Positions 13,824 through 21,465 of a DNA stretch of 30,640 nucleotides are shown in pieces; position 1 is the first letter of the stretch; the number at the start of each line of letters is the position of its first letter. The DNA is taken from the IMG/VR virus record IMGVR_UViG_3300044646_001426, positions 1-30,640 of that record. One strand, given 5' to 3'. The notes beneath the pieces are model-generated. The model made no database searches. It saw only the letters and a list, made by a program, of their open reading frames with translations, and was not told the DNA's origin. Both the position numbers and the translations under genes were made by a program. The stretch comes from a virus.

Positions 13824-14192
13824 ATGGCCGCCACACTCTATCGCTCCACCGCAGTCAGCTCCGCCGAATACGGCACACCTGATGTCACAGGGCTCATCGT
13901 CACCAGCTTCAGCGTCAACGAAACCGCATCGCTCTCCGAGGTCAAAGATGACCAGGGAGGGGTAGTCGCCGTGGCGGTCGCCGAGCCCATCCAAGAAATC
14001 TCCATCGAGGGCATGCGCACCGGCTCTTTCACCGCAAATGTCGGCAGTGCGCTGACCATCACCATGCCCGCCTCCGTCGATCTCGGCGCCACCACGATCG
14101 TGACTGGCCTGACCTCGAACTTCGCGGCGGAACAATTTGAGACCGTCTCTCTGACCGCCCGCTCCTACCAGACCACGATGACGGCTTCCTAA
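13824..14192 (+). CDS. Major tail tube protein candidate
   Basis: 122 residues, almost entirely beta-strand-like and rich in Thr, Ser and Ala: LIVTSFSVNETASL, AVAVAEPIQEISIEG, SFTANVGSALTITM, TTIVTGLTSNFAAE, QFETVSLTARSYQ. It sits behind a CA-rich leader like the capsid's, which suggests abundant expression, and directly before the frameshifted tail chaperone and the tape measure. That is the standard position of the gpV-like tube protein of long-tailed phages. It is short for that family (lambda gpV is 246), close to the length of the compact single-domain tube proteins. Confidence 0.7.
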   Translation: MAATLYRSTAVSSAEYGTPDVTGLIVTSFSVNETASLSEVKDDQGGVVAVAVAEPIQEISIEGMRTGSFTANVGSALTITMPASVDLGATTIVTGLTSNFAAEQFETVSLTARSYQTTMTAS

Positions 14193-14211
14193 GCCCAGCC
14201 CGCACCCAGCG

Positions 14212-14240
14212 CCCGGAGCGGATTGATTCACCGCTCCGGG
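14212..14240 (+). repeat. Perfect 10-bp hairpin between tail tube and next gene
   Basis: CCCGGAGCGG (14212-14221) pairs perfectly with CCGCTCCGGG (14231-14240) around ATTGATTCA. No T-run follows, so it is more likely an RNA-stabilising or processing hairpin protecting the tail tube message than a classical terminator. Confidence 0.7.
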
Positions 14241-14256
14241 TTCCCCATCACGACAA

Positions 14257-14661
14257 ATGACGACAAAACCTCTCGCAGTATTTTCCACCCGGGACCTCAA
14301 ACTCGCCACGATCCTCCTCACGCTCGGCTTCGAGCCGGAGAACCCCGCCGCTCCCGCCACACGCATCCGCCGCGATTCGGGCGACGAGACGACCGTTTTT
14401 CATTTCCTCGCCAACCATCCCACCTCCGGCCAGCAGGCCAACCAGGTCATGGAGTGGTTCCGCGATGCCGACATCTTCCTCGAGAAAAACCCCGAGCATC
14501 CCGTCGCCTACATCCTCGCCGCGCTCAAGAACCGAGACACGCTCGTCTCGGTCGTCAAAGCCACCCCGCGCCAGCTCGTTTTCGAGCGCAACGGCAAGAT
14601 CGTCTCGATCTCCGAGAACGCCACCGAGGCCGACAAAAAGCGCTTCGCTAAATTTTTATGA
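14257..14661 (+). CDS. Small tail-region protein with DUF5659-like N-terminus
   Basis: 134 residues. The N-terminus FSTRDLKLATILLTLGF (about 9-25) matches the short motif of DUF5659 domains, a family of tiny phage/bacterial proteins of unknown role. The rest (about 60-134) contains helices and a final strand pair with VFERNGKIVSIS. It lies between the tail tube and the tail chaperone, a position with no fixed lambda counterpart. Its stop overlaps the next ATG as ATGA. Moderately sure of the domain, unsure of function. Confidence 0.6.
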   Translation: MTTKPLAVFSTRDLKLATILLTLGFEPENPAAPATRIRRDSGDETTVFHFLANHPTSGQQANQVMEWFRDADIFLEKNPEHPVAYILAALKNRDTLVSVVKATPRQLVFERNGKIVSISENATEADKKRFAKFL

Positions 14662-15074
14662 AAAACAAAAACGACAAATCCACCGCCAACGAAACCCTCG
14701 AAACCGACGACGAAGTCCTGCGCGAAGCCGCCATGCGCGACGGCACCAAGCGCGTCGGCAAGTTCAAGCTCCGCCCCTGCGTCCCCGGCACCATCTCCAT
14801 CATCCGCTCGAACCTCCTCGAGAAGCGCGATGAGTTTTGGTTCGTCGCCGCCTTCGCCTTCGTCCACTCCGCGCCGCTCGAGGATGTCCTCGCCGTGGAC
14901 TCCGACCCCGAGGAATTCAACCGCGCCGTCCGCCGCTGGCAGCTCGAGAACATCGCCGACCTCGATGACCAGAACGAACTCTCCAAGCTCGTCTCCGCTG
15001 CATGGGATCGCGTGAACGCCGCCGAGACCAAAGCCAAGCACCCCTCCACCGGAAGCCCCACCTCGGGGGAGTAG
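14658..15074 (+). CDS. Tail assembly chaperone, gpG-like
   Basis: 138 residues. Acidic N-terminus (ETLETDDEVLREAAMRDG), a central compact domain (KFKLRPCVPGTISIIRSNLL, EEFNRAVRRWQLENIADL), and a flexible, charged tail. In long-tailed phages the gene just before the tape measure encodes a chaperone made in two forms, the longer by programmed frameshift. Here the downstream -1 frame (15068-15295) is open, lacks a credible start of its own, and is tightly coupled to the next gene, exactly the expected arrangement. The protein presumably coats and protects the tape measure during tail polymerisation. Confidence 0.75.
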   Translation: MKNKNDKSTANETLETDDEVLREAAMRDGTKRVGKFKLRPCVPGTISIIRSNLLEKRDEFWFVAAFAFVHSAPLEDVLAVDSDPEEFNRAVRRWQLENIADLDDQNELSKLVSAAWDRVNAAETKAKHPSTGSPTSGE

Positions 15075-15133
15075 CATCCCCCAACTGGCTTGCCTCTTAT
15101 GTCTACCGCCTCGCAAGCATCACCGGTTGGGGG
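15065..15133 (+). promoter_or_regulatory. Predicted -1 frameshift signal: G-run, TAG stop and downstream stem
   Basis: The 0-frame reads ggg gag TAG at 15066-15074 within a run of five G (15065-15069), so the P-site tRNA on GGG can re-pair at GGG after slipping back one base. Six bases later an 11-bp stem begins: CCCCCAACTGG (15078-15088) with CCGGTTGGGGG (15123-15133), one G-T wobble and a 34-base loop. This spacing is optimal for a -1 stimulator. The -1 frame has a stop at 14966-14968, so the slip must occur after it. The heptamer GGGGGAG is not a textbook slippery site, hence the moderate confidence. Confidence 0.65.
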
Positions 15134-15295
15134 TTTCACGCCTGCATGTGGGAAGTCCCCTTTGCTGCCGGGCTCCAAATATTGGACGCCGATTCATTCC
15201 AGCATGGCGTTCCTCGCCTATATCTACGCCGCAATCCGCAAGCGGATTTTGACTCCCTCGCGGCAATAGAAAGCGCCTTCGCAAAAATCACATGA
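15068..15295 (+). CDS. Frameshift extension of the tail chaperone (gpT-like)
   Basis: About 75 residues in the -1 frame, read as SPNWLASYVYRLASITGWGF, then MWEVPFAAGLQILDADSF, with a helical C-terminal end. The WxxxxxVYxLxxIxxW pattern and the short size match the gpT extension of lambda gpGT. The frame has no convincing independent start: the first ATG (15002) lies in an Arg-rich shadow of the upstream frame. Its TGA at 15293-15295 overlaps the next ATG (15292), which shows that this frame really is translated. The full fusion would be about 212 residues. Confidence 0.75.
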   Translation, partial: GVASPNWLASYVYRLASITGWGFHACMWEVPFAAGLQILDADSFQHGVPRLYLRRNPQADFDSLAAIESAFAKIT

Positions 15296-16143
15296 GCAAC
15301 GCCACCATACAAATCGAATCGACCGGCCTCGAGGAGATGTTTCGCTTTTATGGCGCGGTGAAGCAAAAGACCTTGCCGGACACGCTCCGCATCCACGCGC
15401 GCCTGCTGTGCGTGGAACTCGCTCGCCGCACTCAGCCTTTTGGTGACAAGTCAGGCGGCGAAAAGATAGGCGAAAAAGCGATCTCTCGTGACCTGCTCGG
15501 CCGAGGAGGTGGCAGTAAAGGAAAGAACCGCGCAGGCATCTTTGCGCCTCTCACCCCATTCATGCAAGAGCACGCACTTTTCAACAACACCAGTGAAAAC
15601 ATCAGATTGTTCGCTCGAAAAGACGGCACGGTTTACGGCACGGATCGCGCTCATTTCATGCCAGACGCTTCCACTTCGACCCTGAGAGGCATTCATAAAA
15701 GCAACTTTGTAAATGGACGCATGTCCGCCGCAGGTGGAGATACTCGCGATATCGGACGCTGGAAATTCATTAACCAGTATTTCGTGATGCCGGACACCTT
15801 GAAGGATTACATCGCCATGCAACACGCCAAAGTCGGCCTTGCTAAATCCGGGTGGGCATGGTGCGCCAAGCAGTTAAAAAATCCAGTAAAAGGCAGCGCT
15901 ACGCGAGGGATTCCCAAATGGGTCACGCGGCACCTTGGCGATTACGGACTCGGGCGTGTCGAAGACAATGCGGACGATCAGGCAAACCCCAGAATCACAC
16001 TCACAAATACCAGCAAATATGCCGACAAGGTTTGCCGTGAGTCTGAGCGAGATGCCGCCGTAGTGATCGTCGTCCAGAAAATGATCAAACAACTCGCCAA
16101 CATTCTGCGCTACGAGCGCAAACAACTTCAGAAAGCCGCCTGA
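15292..16143 (+). CDS. Tail-region protein of unknown function
   Basis: 283 residues. A helical N-terminus (LEEMFRFYGAVKQKTLPDTL) with LARRTQPFGDKSGG, then a Gly/Lys-rich loop (GRGGGSKGKNR), and further mixed regions ending in a basic helix (IRLNILRYERKQLQ-like). Several Trp residues around WKFINQYFVMPDTLKDY. It lies between the tail chaperone and the tape measure, where minor tail proteins occur. GC content is lower than in neighbouring genes, suggesting a different history. The start overlaps the previous stop (ATGA) and three bases separate its stop from the next start. No family recognised. Confidence 0.75.
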   Translation: MSNATIQIESTGLEEMFRFYGAVKQKTLPDTLRIHARLLCVELARRTQPFGDKSGGEKIGEKAISRDLLGRGGGSKGKNRAGIFAPLTPFMQEHALFNNTSENIRLFARKDGTVYGTDRAHFMPDASTSTLRGIHKSNFVNGRMSAAGGDTRDIGRWKFINQYFVMPDTLKDYIAMQHAKVGLAKSGWAWCAKQLKNPVKGSATRGIPKWVTRHLGDYGLGRVEDNADDQANPRITLTNTSKYADKVCRESERDAAVVIVVQKMIKQLANILRYERKQLQKAA

Positions 16144-16146
16144 CCT

Positions 16147-18333
16147 ATGGCCGACGCAACCGTCACATTCGCAGCCAAAGACCTGAACCTCGGGTCCACA
16201 ATCGACAAACTCAAAAAGGAACTCGGCGCCACGCAGGACGCCGCCAAGAACGCCTCCAAAGGTTTCGGCATGAGCTTCGGCAAGATCGGCGCCGCCGCCG
16301 CTGTCGCCGGTGCAGCCGTGAAGGTCGGCATGATGGCCGTCGAGGCCGCCACGGCCGGTGCTCGTGCGGTCGTGGATGGTTTCGGCCAGGCCATCGATCT
16401 CGGCGGCAAGCTCAACGATCTTTCCTCCCGCACCGGAGAATCTGCCGGGAATCTCCTCGTGCTCCAGCGCGCTTTTGAAAACACCGGAGTCAGCAGCGAC
16501 AAGGTCGGCACCAGCCTCAACAAACTTCAAAAGTTCATGGCGGAAGCCGCTGCCGGGGGCGCGGAGCAATCGGCAACGATGAGTGCTCTTGGTATTTCCA
16601 TGAGCGACTTGGAAGGCAAGACGCCCTCCGAGCAGATGCAAGTCTTCGCCAAGAAGATCGCTGGCATTTCCGACCCCGCCGAGCGCGCCCGCGCCGCGAT
16701 GGAAGTTTTCGGGAAATCCGGCGGCGAGCTTTTGCCGGTGCTTAATAATTTCGCAGGCGAGATCGATGCCGCCAAAGGCCAACTCGGCAGCCTCCCCGGC
16801 GTGATGGACCGCAGCGCCTCCGCCATGGATTCCCTCGGTGACAACTTTTCAGCAATCAAAAACAAGACGATGGAATTCGCCGCAGGCTTCCTCGAGGATG
16901 CACTGCCTGCGCTGAATGCTTTCACGACCTCGCTGACCGGCGTCGATGCCGCTGGCTGGGGGCAGAAACTCATGGGCCAGGTGATGAGTGTTGCGGATTT
17001 CCTCATCGGCGCATTCAAGGCCCCCATGCCAGCTATCGAAGCCCTCGGCGCGGCGCTCATCGCAGGCGCGAAAACCGCTGGGAACAACTACCTCAACTCG
17101 CTCATCGATGCAGGCAAGTTCCTCTCCGCCTTTTTCTCCAGCTCCTTGCCAGGCATTATCGCAGGCGTCCTCGGAAACTCTTTGATCAAAGCGTTCGTAG
17201 ACAGCGCCAAGTATTTCATCGATGCCATTCGAGGCGTAATCAAAGCCTTCGAGACCTGGCTAGGCGCAGCCATCACGAATGTCGTGGATTTTTTCACGAC
17301 CAAATTCTCCCGCGTGCTCACCGCCGTGGCGCAGGATTTCCAAGCCGCGATGAAAGATCCGATTGGGTTCGTATCGGGCAAGCTCGACAGTGCCTTGAAG
17401 GGCGTCATGGAAAACGGCGGGAACACCTTCCAGACATCCTTCGAGAAAGCCGGAGGCTCTGGCCTAGATAAACTCAGCGCCGGTCTCGGAGCCGCCTCGG
17501 CTGAATACGGGGCCAAGATCGTGGATGGCTCGATCCGCGCAAAAGATGAATTCGGCAAGCTCGTGAACACCCTCGAGAAGAGCGACAAGGACTTCTTCGG
17601 CGCGAAAGAATCCACCACCGTCGCCTCCGAGAAATTGGCCGCCGTTACCGAGTCCGGCAAGAAGCTCCGCGAGGAATTCGAGAAATCCACCATCGCCGCC
17701 GATGCCACCGCCACGAAAACCAAAGGCGCAGCCGGTGATGCCGAGGAGGTCGCAAAATCCTTTTCCAAAGCCGAAGGCTCGGCAGGGAACATTAAAAAAG
17801 AACTCTCCGAATCCGCCAAGCTCTTCAAAAGCATCGAAGAAGCGCGCGCCAAAGATGCGGTCGATAAAGGCGGCAAGAACACTAAAGCCGCGCAAGACGC
17901 GATCGCTCGGGGAGACTTTGCCGGAGCCGAGCGCGCCGCCGGTCGCATCGCCCGCCAAGAGGAAAGCATCGCCCAAAAAGCCGCCGACAAGCAAGCCGCC
18001 GAGGAATTCGCCGCCCTGCCATTTAGGCAGCGCGTCGCCGCAGGCCAGCAATCTTTCCGCGACAGCTTCGCCAAAAAAGACACCGCCGTTGCTTCTTCGG
18101 ATGTGGCGCCTAAGTCTCTTAAAGATCGCCAAGCTGAAGCCAACGCATCCTTCCGCGAAAAATTTGCCAAAAAAGACACCGCCGTAGACCGTCCCGGCCG
18201 ATCCGGTCAAACCGCCTCCCAAGCCAGTGGCTCCGACAAAAAATCCGGCGGCCTCGACTCCCTCGTCGGCGAAATCAAAACCCTCCTCGAAAAAATCGAA
18301 CCCCGCCTCCCCGTCGCCGCCCTCGCCGCCTAG
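16147..18333 (+). CDS. Tape measure protein
   Basis: 728 residues, which at roughly 0.15 nm per residue suggests a tail near 110 nm. Typical tape measure features: an N-terminal coiled-coil region (STIDKLKKELGATQDAAKNASKGF), Ala/Gly-rich hydrophobic helices (GAAAAVAGAAVKVGMMAVEAA and later LSAFFSSSLPGIIAGVLG), the conserved FGKSGGELLPVLNN stretch at about 187-200, and a long charged helical C-terminal part. Residues about 635-690 contain a near-duplicate, SFRDSFAKKDTAV and SFREKFAKKDTAV, separated by about 32 residues. It sets tail length, scaffolds the tube and is ejected with the DNA. No lysozyme or peptidase domain is seen. Confidence 0.9.
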   Translation: MADATVTFAAKDLNLGSTIDKLKKELGATQDAAKNASKGFGMSFGKIGAAAAVAGAAVKVGMMAVEAATAGARAVVDGFGQAIDLGGKLNDLSSRTGESAGNLLVLQRAFENTGVSSDKVGTSLNKLQKFMAEAAAGGAEQSATMSALGISMSDLEGKTPSEQMQVFAKKIAGISDPAERARAAMEVFGKSGGELLPVLNNFAGEIDAAKGQLGSLPGVMDRSASAMDSLGDNFSAIKNKTMEFAAGFLEDALPALNAFTTSLTGVDAAGWGQKLMGQVMSVADFLIGAFKAPMPAIEALGAALIAGAKTAGNNYLNSLIDAGKFLSAFFSSSLPGIIAGVLGNSLIKAFVDSAKYFIDAIRGVIKAFETWLGAAITNVVDFFTTKFSRVLTAVAQDFQAAMKDPIGFVSGKLDSALKGVMENGGNTFQTSFEKAGGSGLDKLSAGLGAASAEYGAKIVDGSIRAKDEFGKLVNTLEKSDKDFFGAKESTTVASEKLAAVTESGKKLREEFEKSTIAADATATKTKGAAGDAEEVAKSFSKAEGSAGNIKKELSESAKLFKSIEEARAKDAVDKGGKNTKAAQDAIARGDFAGAERAAGRIARQEESIAQKAADKQAAEEFAALPFRQRVAAGQQSFRDSFAKKDTAVASSDVAPKSLKDRQAEANASFREKFAKKDTAVDRPGRSGQTASQASGSDKKSGGLDSLVGEIKTLLEKIEPRLPVAALAA

Positions 18334-18338
18334 CCACC

Positions 18339-19157
18339 ATGCCACAAATCATCTACCGCAAGACCGCCGCATCGCCATGGATGAAGCAAGGCGACCGCCT
18401 CACGAAGACCTTCTCAAGCGGCCTCTGCCTCATCCAGCAGACCTATATCGCCCCCAAAGCCTTGGCCACCTACGACGCCTTCGAGGAAGGCGACGCCATC
18501 GGCGAATCGCAGCCGTGCATCGATGGCGCCTACATCTTCCCAGCCCCTGACTACCAAGACACCGGCGACGGATTCATGCGATGCACCGTCACAGCCTACG
18601 GTCGCTGGAGGCCAGGCCAGCACATTTCGCGCCAAAAGCGCGCGATGACTTTAAACATAACGGGGAGCGTGAACGGCATACTAGACCCTTTTAGCGATGG
18701 AAGTGAAAGTAATGAAGGTGGTTCTAGCACGGTTTCATACACCATGACGGACTCAATAGATGTCTTGGCCGACGACATTACTGTTGTCTTTGTTGCTGCC
18801 AAGGGGAGCAATCTTTCGCTGTTGCCACCATCTTCGCAGATCACTATCCACACCCTAACCGGCGAGCTAATTACAAATCAATTATCAATAACCCATTTAC
18901 AAGAATTGCTTGGTCGAGGAATAACCGCTAGATACTATAAGCCCGCCATGGGCGGAGAGGGGCAAACATCGATAGTCATTTTCGATATTGATCAAGATTT
19001 TTGGAGTGGAGACTTTACAGCAAAGCCCCATGGTATTTCTTTAAATCTAACTCGATGCGAAAGTGTTGATTACGGGCAATTTCAAGAATACACGGCTTCG
19101 TTCCAAGCGGCTGGAGAGTCGATCACCAGCACACCGTTCGCTTTCACTAAAATCTGA
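18339..19157 (+). CDS. Tail-tip protein with an AT-rich variable domain
   Basis: 272 residues. The first 100 residues (for example SGLCLIQQTYIAPKALATYDAFEEGD) are encoded by GC-rich DNA like the tape measure gene. From about base 18640 to 19085 the DNA becomes clearly AT-rich, encoding a beta-rich segment with many Ser, Thr and Ile residues (TVSYTMTDSIDVLADDITVV). The end (GQFQEYTASFQAAGES) returns to GC-rich. This is a mosaic gene: a conserved attachment part with an inserted, probably surface-exposed, domain. The position after the tape measure fits a distal tail or tail-tip protein. The next gene starts within its stop (TGATG). Confidence 0.65.
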   Translation: MPQIIYRKTAASPWMKQGDRLTKTFSSGLCLIQQTYIAPKALATYDAFEEGDAIGESQPCIDGAYIFPAPDYQDTGDGFMRCTVTAYGRWRPGQHISRQKRAMTLNITGSVNGILDPFSDGSESNEGGSSTVSYTMTDSIDVLADDITVVFVAAKGSNLSLLPPSSQITIHTLTGELITNQLSITHLQELLGRGITARYYKPAMGGEGQTSIVIFDIDQDFWSGDFTAKPHGISLNLTRCESVDYGQFQEYTASFQAAGESITSTPFAFTKI

Positions 19158-19432
19158 TGGCCGCCGACCCGCCAGTCTCATTCCAGGAAAAAGCGCAGAG
19201 CGGCGGCGATCCTGCGACTGGCGGATACCCATATCAGCTCAAAGCCAGCGACTTGGATAAAAACTTTGTATTCGCAACTCTCGATGCCGACGACTCGCTC
19301 ATCGAGACGACCACCGGAAAAGGCGGCCACGCTCAGCGCAAACTCAAAATCCCCGCCGCTCCGAGCAGCGGCACGCATGTCCTCGGCGCGGTGGGCGGCG
19401 CACTGCAATGGCTCGCCACGGAGGAGTGCTAG
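19157..19432 (+). CDS. Small tail-tip protein of unknown function
   Basis: 91 residues starting in the stop of the upstream gene. Composition is hydrophilic (VSFQEKAQSGGDPATGGYPY, then KNFVFATLDADDSLIETTTG) with a final beta-like HVLGAVGGALQWLA. The 'HVLGAVGGALQWLATEEC' end resembles fibre-stalk endings that carry a folding tail, but no family is recognised. It is followed by a large AT-rich inverted repeat. Confidence 0.55.
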   Translation: MAADPPVSFQEKAQSGGDPATGGYPYQLKASDLDKNFVFATLDADDSLIETTTGKGGHAQRKLKIPAAPSSGTHVLGAVGGALQWLATEEC

Positions 19433-19436
19433 CACA

Positions 19437-19529
19437 AGTCTTAAGTCTTAAGTTTGTAAGTTTTAAGACACGCCACCGAGACAATCACGCAAACGGCCAC
19501 TTAATACTTAATTCTTAAAACTTAAAACT
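19437..19529 (+). repeat. AT-rich imperfect palindrome of about 93 bp
   Basis: A left arm of about 32 bases (19437-19468), made of TAAGTCT/TTAAGT repeats, is largely complementary to a right arm of about 30 bases (19500-19529). It includes a perfect nested 12-bp pair, TAAGTTTTAAGA (19457-19468) and TCTTAAAACTTA (19513-19524). The 31 bases between are GC-rich and gene-like (ACGCCACCGAGACAATCACG). Embedded in a GC-rich phage region, this looks inserted, as a miniature mobile or repeat element, or as a long regulatory hairpin ahead of the gene at 19537. Confidence 0.7.
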
Positions 19530-19536
19530 CTCTCCC

Positions 19537-20409
19537 ATGACCCTAGGCCGCACATCATCCGGAGCCATCAAAATCAAAACCGACGACGGCCTCCGCGCGG
19601 TGTCGTGCGGGTGTTGTGGGAATTGCGGCATCGCTGTCTTTACTGAGGGTCAAGTTGCTCCGACAAATCCTCCTAAATTTAAATACATAACGGTTGAGAT
19701 AGATATGCCGCTATACAACATAGGTTCATTTAATTCATCCCTGCCTGCTAATGAATGGGTTTGTGAAGGAGATGGAGACTTCATAACCTGCATGCCATTT
19801 CCACAAAATCAGGGTATAGCAAGCGAGCGCAAATCCTATAAAATCACATCACGCCTAAAAATTGTGCCAAATGTCTTTAATCAAGACGGCACGCCTTTTT
19901 GTGGATGTGAAGTGGTAAAGGCTTCAGGTATCCACGAATCCTTTCGAGAGGGGTGGAGCGGTAAAGAACATTGCGAAGGCCCCAATTGTTGGTTTCGTTC
20001 TTCATACGAGGAATTCATTTCAAGCATTGAAGACGCGAGTTGGACGACATGGGCAGATGAAAACGGCAAATTGTATTTAAAAGAAAAAACAACTGCTGCA
20101 AAATGGGGGCACTCCGTCTGTATAGGACAATATGCCGACCAGTGGGATAATAAATGGGAAGGCACTGAACACTGCCCTTCTTCTATTCGATGTGGCCCAG
20201 GAATATATTTTACGGATTTCCCAAGTCATATGGGGCCAAATTCAGGGTGGGTTTACTCCGAACCAGCTTCCGAAATGGGATTTCTGAAACGGCAGTTTAA
20301 CCGTGTTTATCAAACAAATTTGGGGGATGTCTACGAAACCGAAAGCCATACCCTCCACAACACGCTTGCCGAAATCTGGGGGCAGAACCAACTCGAAATG
20401 CGGCCATGA
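19537..20409 (+). CDS. Cys-rich receptor-binding candidate with AT-rich core
   Basis: 290 residues. The N-terminus (TLGRTSSGAIKIKTDDGLRA, GC-rich DNA) is followed by a knot of Cys (VSCGCCGNCG), and the rest contains further Cys pairs (FCGCEV, HCEGPNCWF) and many Trp and Tyr residues. DNA from about 19660 to 20330 is AT-rich, unlike both flanks, which indicates a swapped module. Aromatic and Cys content suits a disulfide-stabilised, ligand-binding surface protein. The stop overlaps the next gene (ATGA). I cannot name a family; receptor binding is inferred from location and modular composition. Confidence 0.6.
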   Translation: MTLGRTSSGAIKIKTDDGLRAVSCGCCGNCGIAVFTEGQVAPTNPPKFKYITVEIDMPLYNIGSFNSSLPANEWVCEGDGDFITCMPFPQNQGIASERKSYKITSRLKIVPNVFNQDGTPFCGCEVVKASGIHESFREGWSGKEHCEGPNCWFRSSYEEFISSIEDASWTTWADENGKLYLKEKTTAAKWGHSVCIGQYADQWDNKWEGTEHCPSSIRCGPGIYFTDFPSHMGPNSGWVYSEPASEMGFLKRQFNRVYQTNLGDVYETESHTLHNTLAEIWGQNQLEMRP

Positions 20410-20825
20410 AATTCACTCCTGCCAAATTTCAAACAAAAACCGAAATGCTCGCCAGTGATCGGAAGAGCGAGTTCGCGGCGGTCTTGGAGACCAGCGAAAT
20501 ATACAAGCTCAACTCAGCAGGCGAATACGAGTTTCTTTCGAAGTTTTCTATGGCCCCGGCCACACCGCCCAGCCTCCCGCAACAAGCCGTTAGCTTCGGC
20601 AAGTCCCTCATCAACTGGACCACCTCCGGCTTCACCGCAACCCCGCCCGACATCCTCGCCGCCCGCGAAGCCATCTGCCGCGCCTGCCCCGAGTGGAATT
20701 CCGCCGCGCTGAACAACACCGGCCGCTGCCGCAAGTGCGGCTGCAGCACCTGGGCGAAGATCCGCATGGCCACCGAGCGCTGCCCGATTGGCAAATGGGA
20801 AGCCGTGCCGAGACCGGAAACCTAA
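20406..20825 (+). CDS. Zinc-ribbon-ended tail-region protein
   Basis: 139 residues. The first 90 residues begin with a mixed, basic segment and contain a helix (SFGKSLINWTTSG). The last 50 form a Cys-rich motif: CRACPEWN, then GRCRKCGCS, then CPIGKW, that is CxxCP, CxxCGC and CPxGKW, resembling a small zinc-ribbon family found near phage tail genes. Six Cys could bind one or two zinc ions. Its start overlaps the upstream Cys-rich gene by four bases, so the two probably act together. Function unknown. Confidence 0.65.
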   Translation: MKFTPAKFQTKTEMLASDRKSEFAAVLETSEIYKLNSAGEYEFLSKFSMAPATPPSLPQQAVSFGKSLINWTTSGFTATPPDILAAREAICRACPEWNSAALNNTGRCRKCGCSTWAKIRMATERCPIGKWEAVPRPET

Positions 20826-20888
20826 CCGCATCTTTTCGCCCTCCGCCTTCCGCTCTCCGCATTAGGAGACGCTCGGAGAGCCGCCCGA

Positions 20889-20916
20889 TTTGACACCCGC
20901 CGCTCGCTCGAGCGGC
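20889..20916 (+). promoter_or_regulatory. TTTGACA motif with 8-bp hairpin directly before ATG
   Basis: TTTGACA at 20889-20895 is followed by GCCGCTCG (20899-20906), which pairs with CGAGCGGC (20909-20916). The right arm ends exactly at the ATG (20917), so the start lies at the base of a strong stem. Unlike the GTG cases, no upstream stop is involved here. Confidence 0.5.
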
Positions 20917-21465
20917 ATGAAACTTTTCCTCGACCAAAAAAACCGGCGCTTCGTGAAGTCCGCCGCGAGCAATGTCGCTTTGCAGACGCTCGTGCTCAAG
21001 CGCCGCGACCAAGTGCCGATCGAGGTCATTTTCGTTGAGAACGGCGTCGCCATCTCCGCGATCCCCGGCACGCAGACCACCGTCGCGCTCAAGTCCTCGT
21101 TCTCCGACGCCAACTTTCTCGCTCTGGCGGCCCACGGCCAAACCATCCTCGATCTCAATACCCAGCCGATTGAGGCCGCCTTCTCCTCGTCCCCCGACAG
21201 CATCCCCGCCTACCTCGAGGTCAAGTGGACCGCTCCGAGCCAAGCCCTCCGCACGGCGACCCTCCAAGTCGAGATTCAAAACTCCGTCATCATCGGCACC
21301 GAGGGCACGCCCGCCGCAGTTCCCGACGGCAAAGCCACGCAGGCTGAAGCCGAAGCAGGCACCGACAACGACAAGTGGATGACGCCTTTGAGGACGGCGC
21401 AGGCCATCGCCTCCTTCAACACCTCCGCAGGCATCGGCTTCATGCCAGCCCCGACCGCGCCATGA
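20917..21465 (+). CDS. Tail fibre/attachment protein with TPLRTAQAI repeat
   Basis: 182 residues from ATG 20917, preferred over TTG 20890 because it follows the hairpin and begins cleanly (MKLFLDQKNRRFVKS). Middle is beta-rich (VPIEVIFVENGVAISAIPG, LRTATLQVEIQNSVII). The end carries a fibre hallmark, ATQAEAEAGTDNDKWMTPLR followed by TAQAI, the 'aGtDndkyvTPl' repeat of many tail fibre and collar proteins. It probably forms the fibre base. Its stop overlaps the next ATG (ATGA). Confidence 0.7.
   Translation: MKLFLDQKNRRFVKSAASNVALQTLVLKRRDQVPIEVIFVENGVAISAIPGTQTTVALKSSFSDANFLALAAHGQTILDLNTQPIEAAFSSSPDSIPAYLEVKWTAPSQALRTATLQVEIQNSVIIGTEGTPAAVPDGKATQAEAEAGTDNDKWMTPLRTAQAIASFNTSAGIGFMPAPTAP

Noticed and set aside
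14658-14968. Alternative slippery sites earlier in the tail chaperone gene
   Set aside because: The -1 frame has a stop at 14966-14968, so slippage before that point would not yield the fusion.
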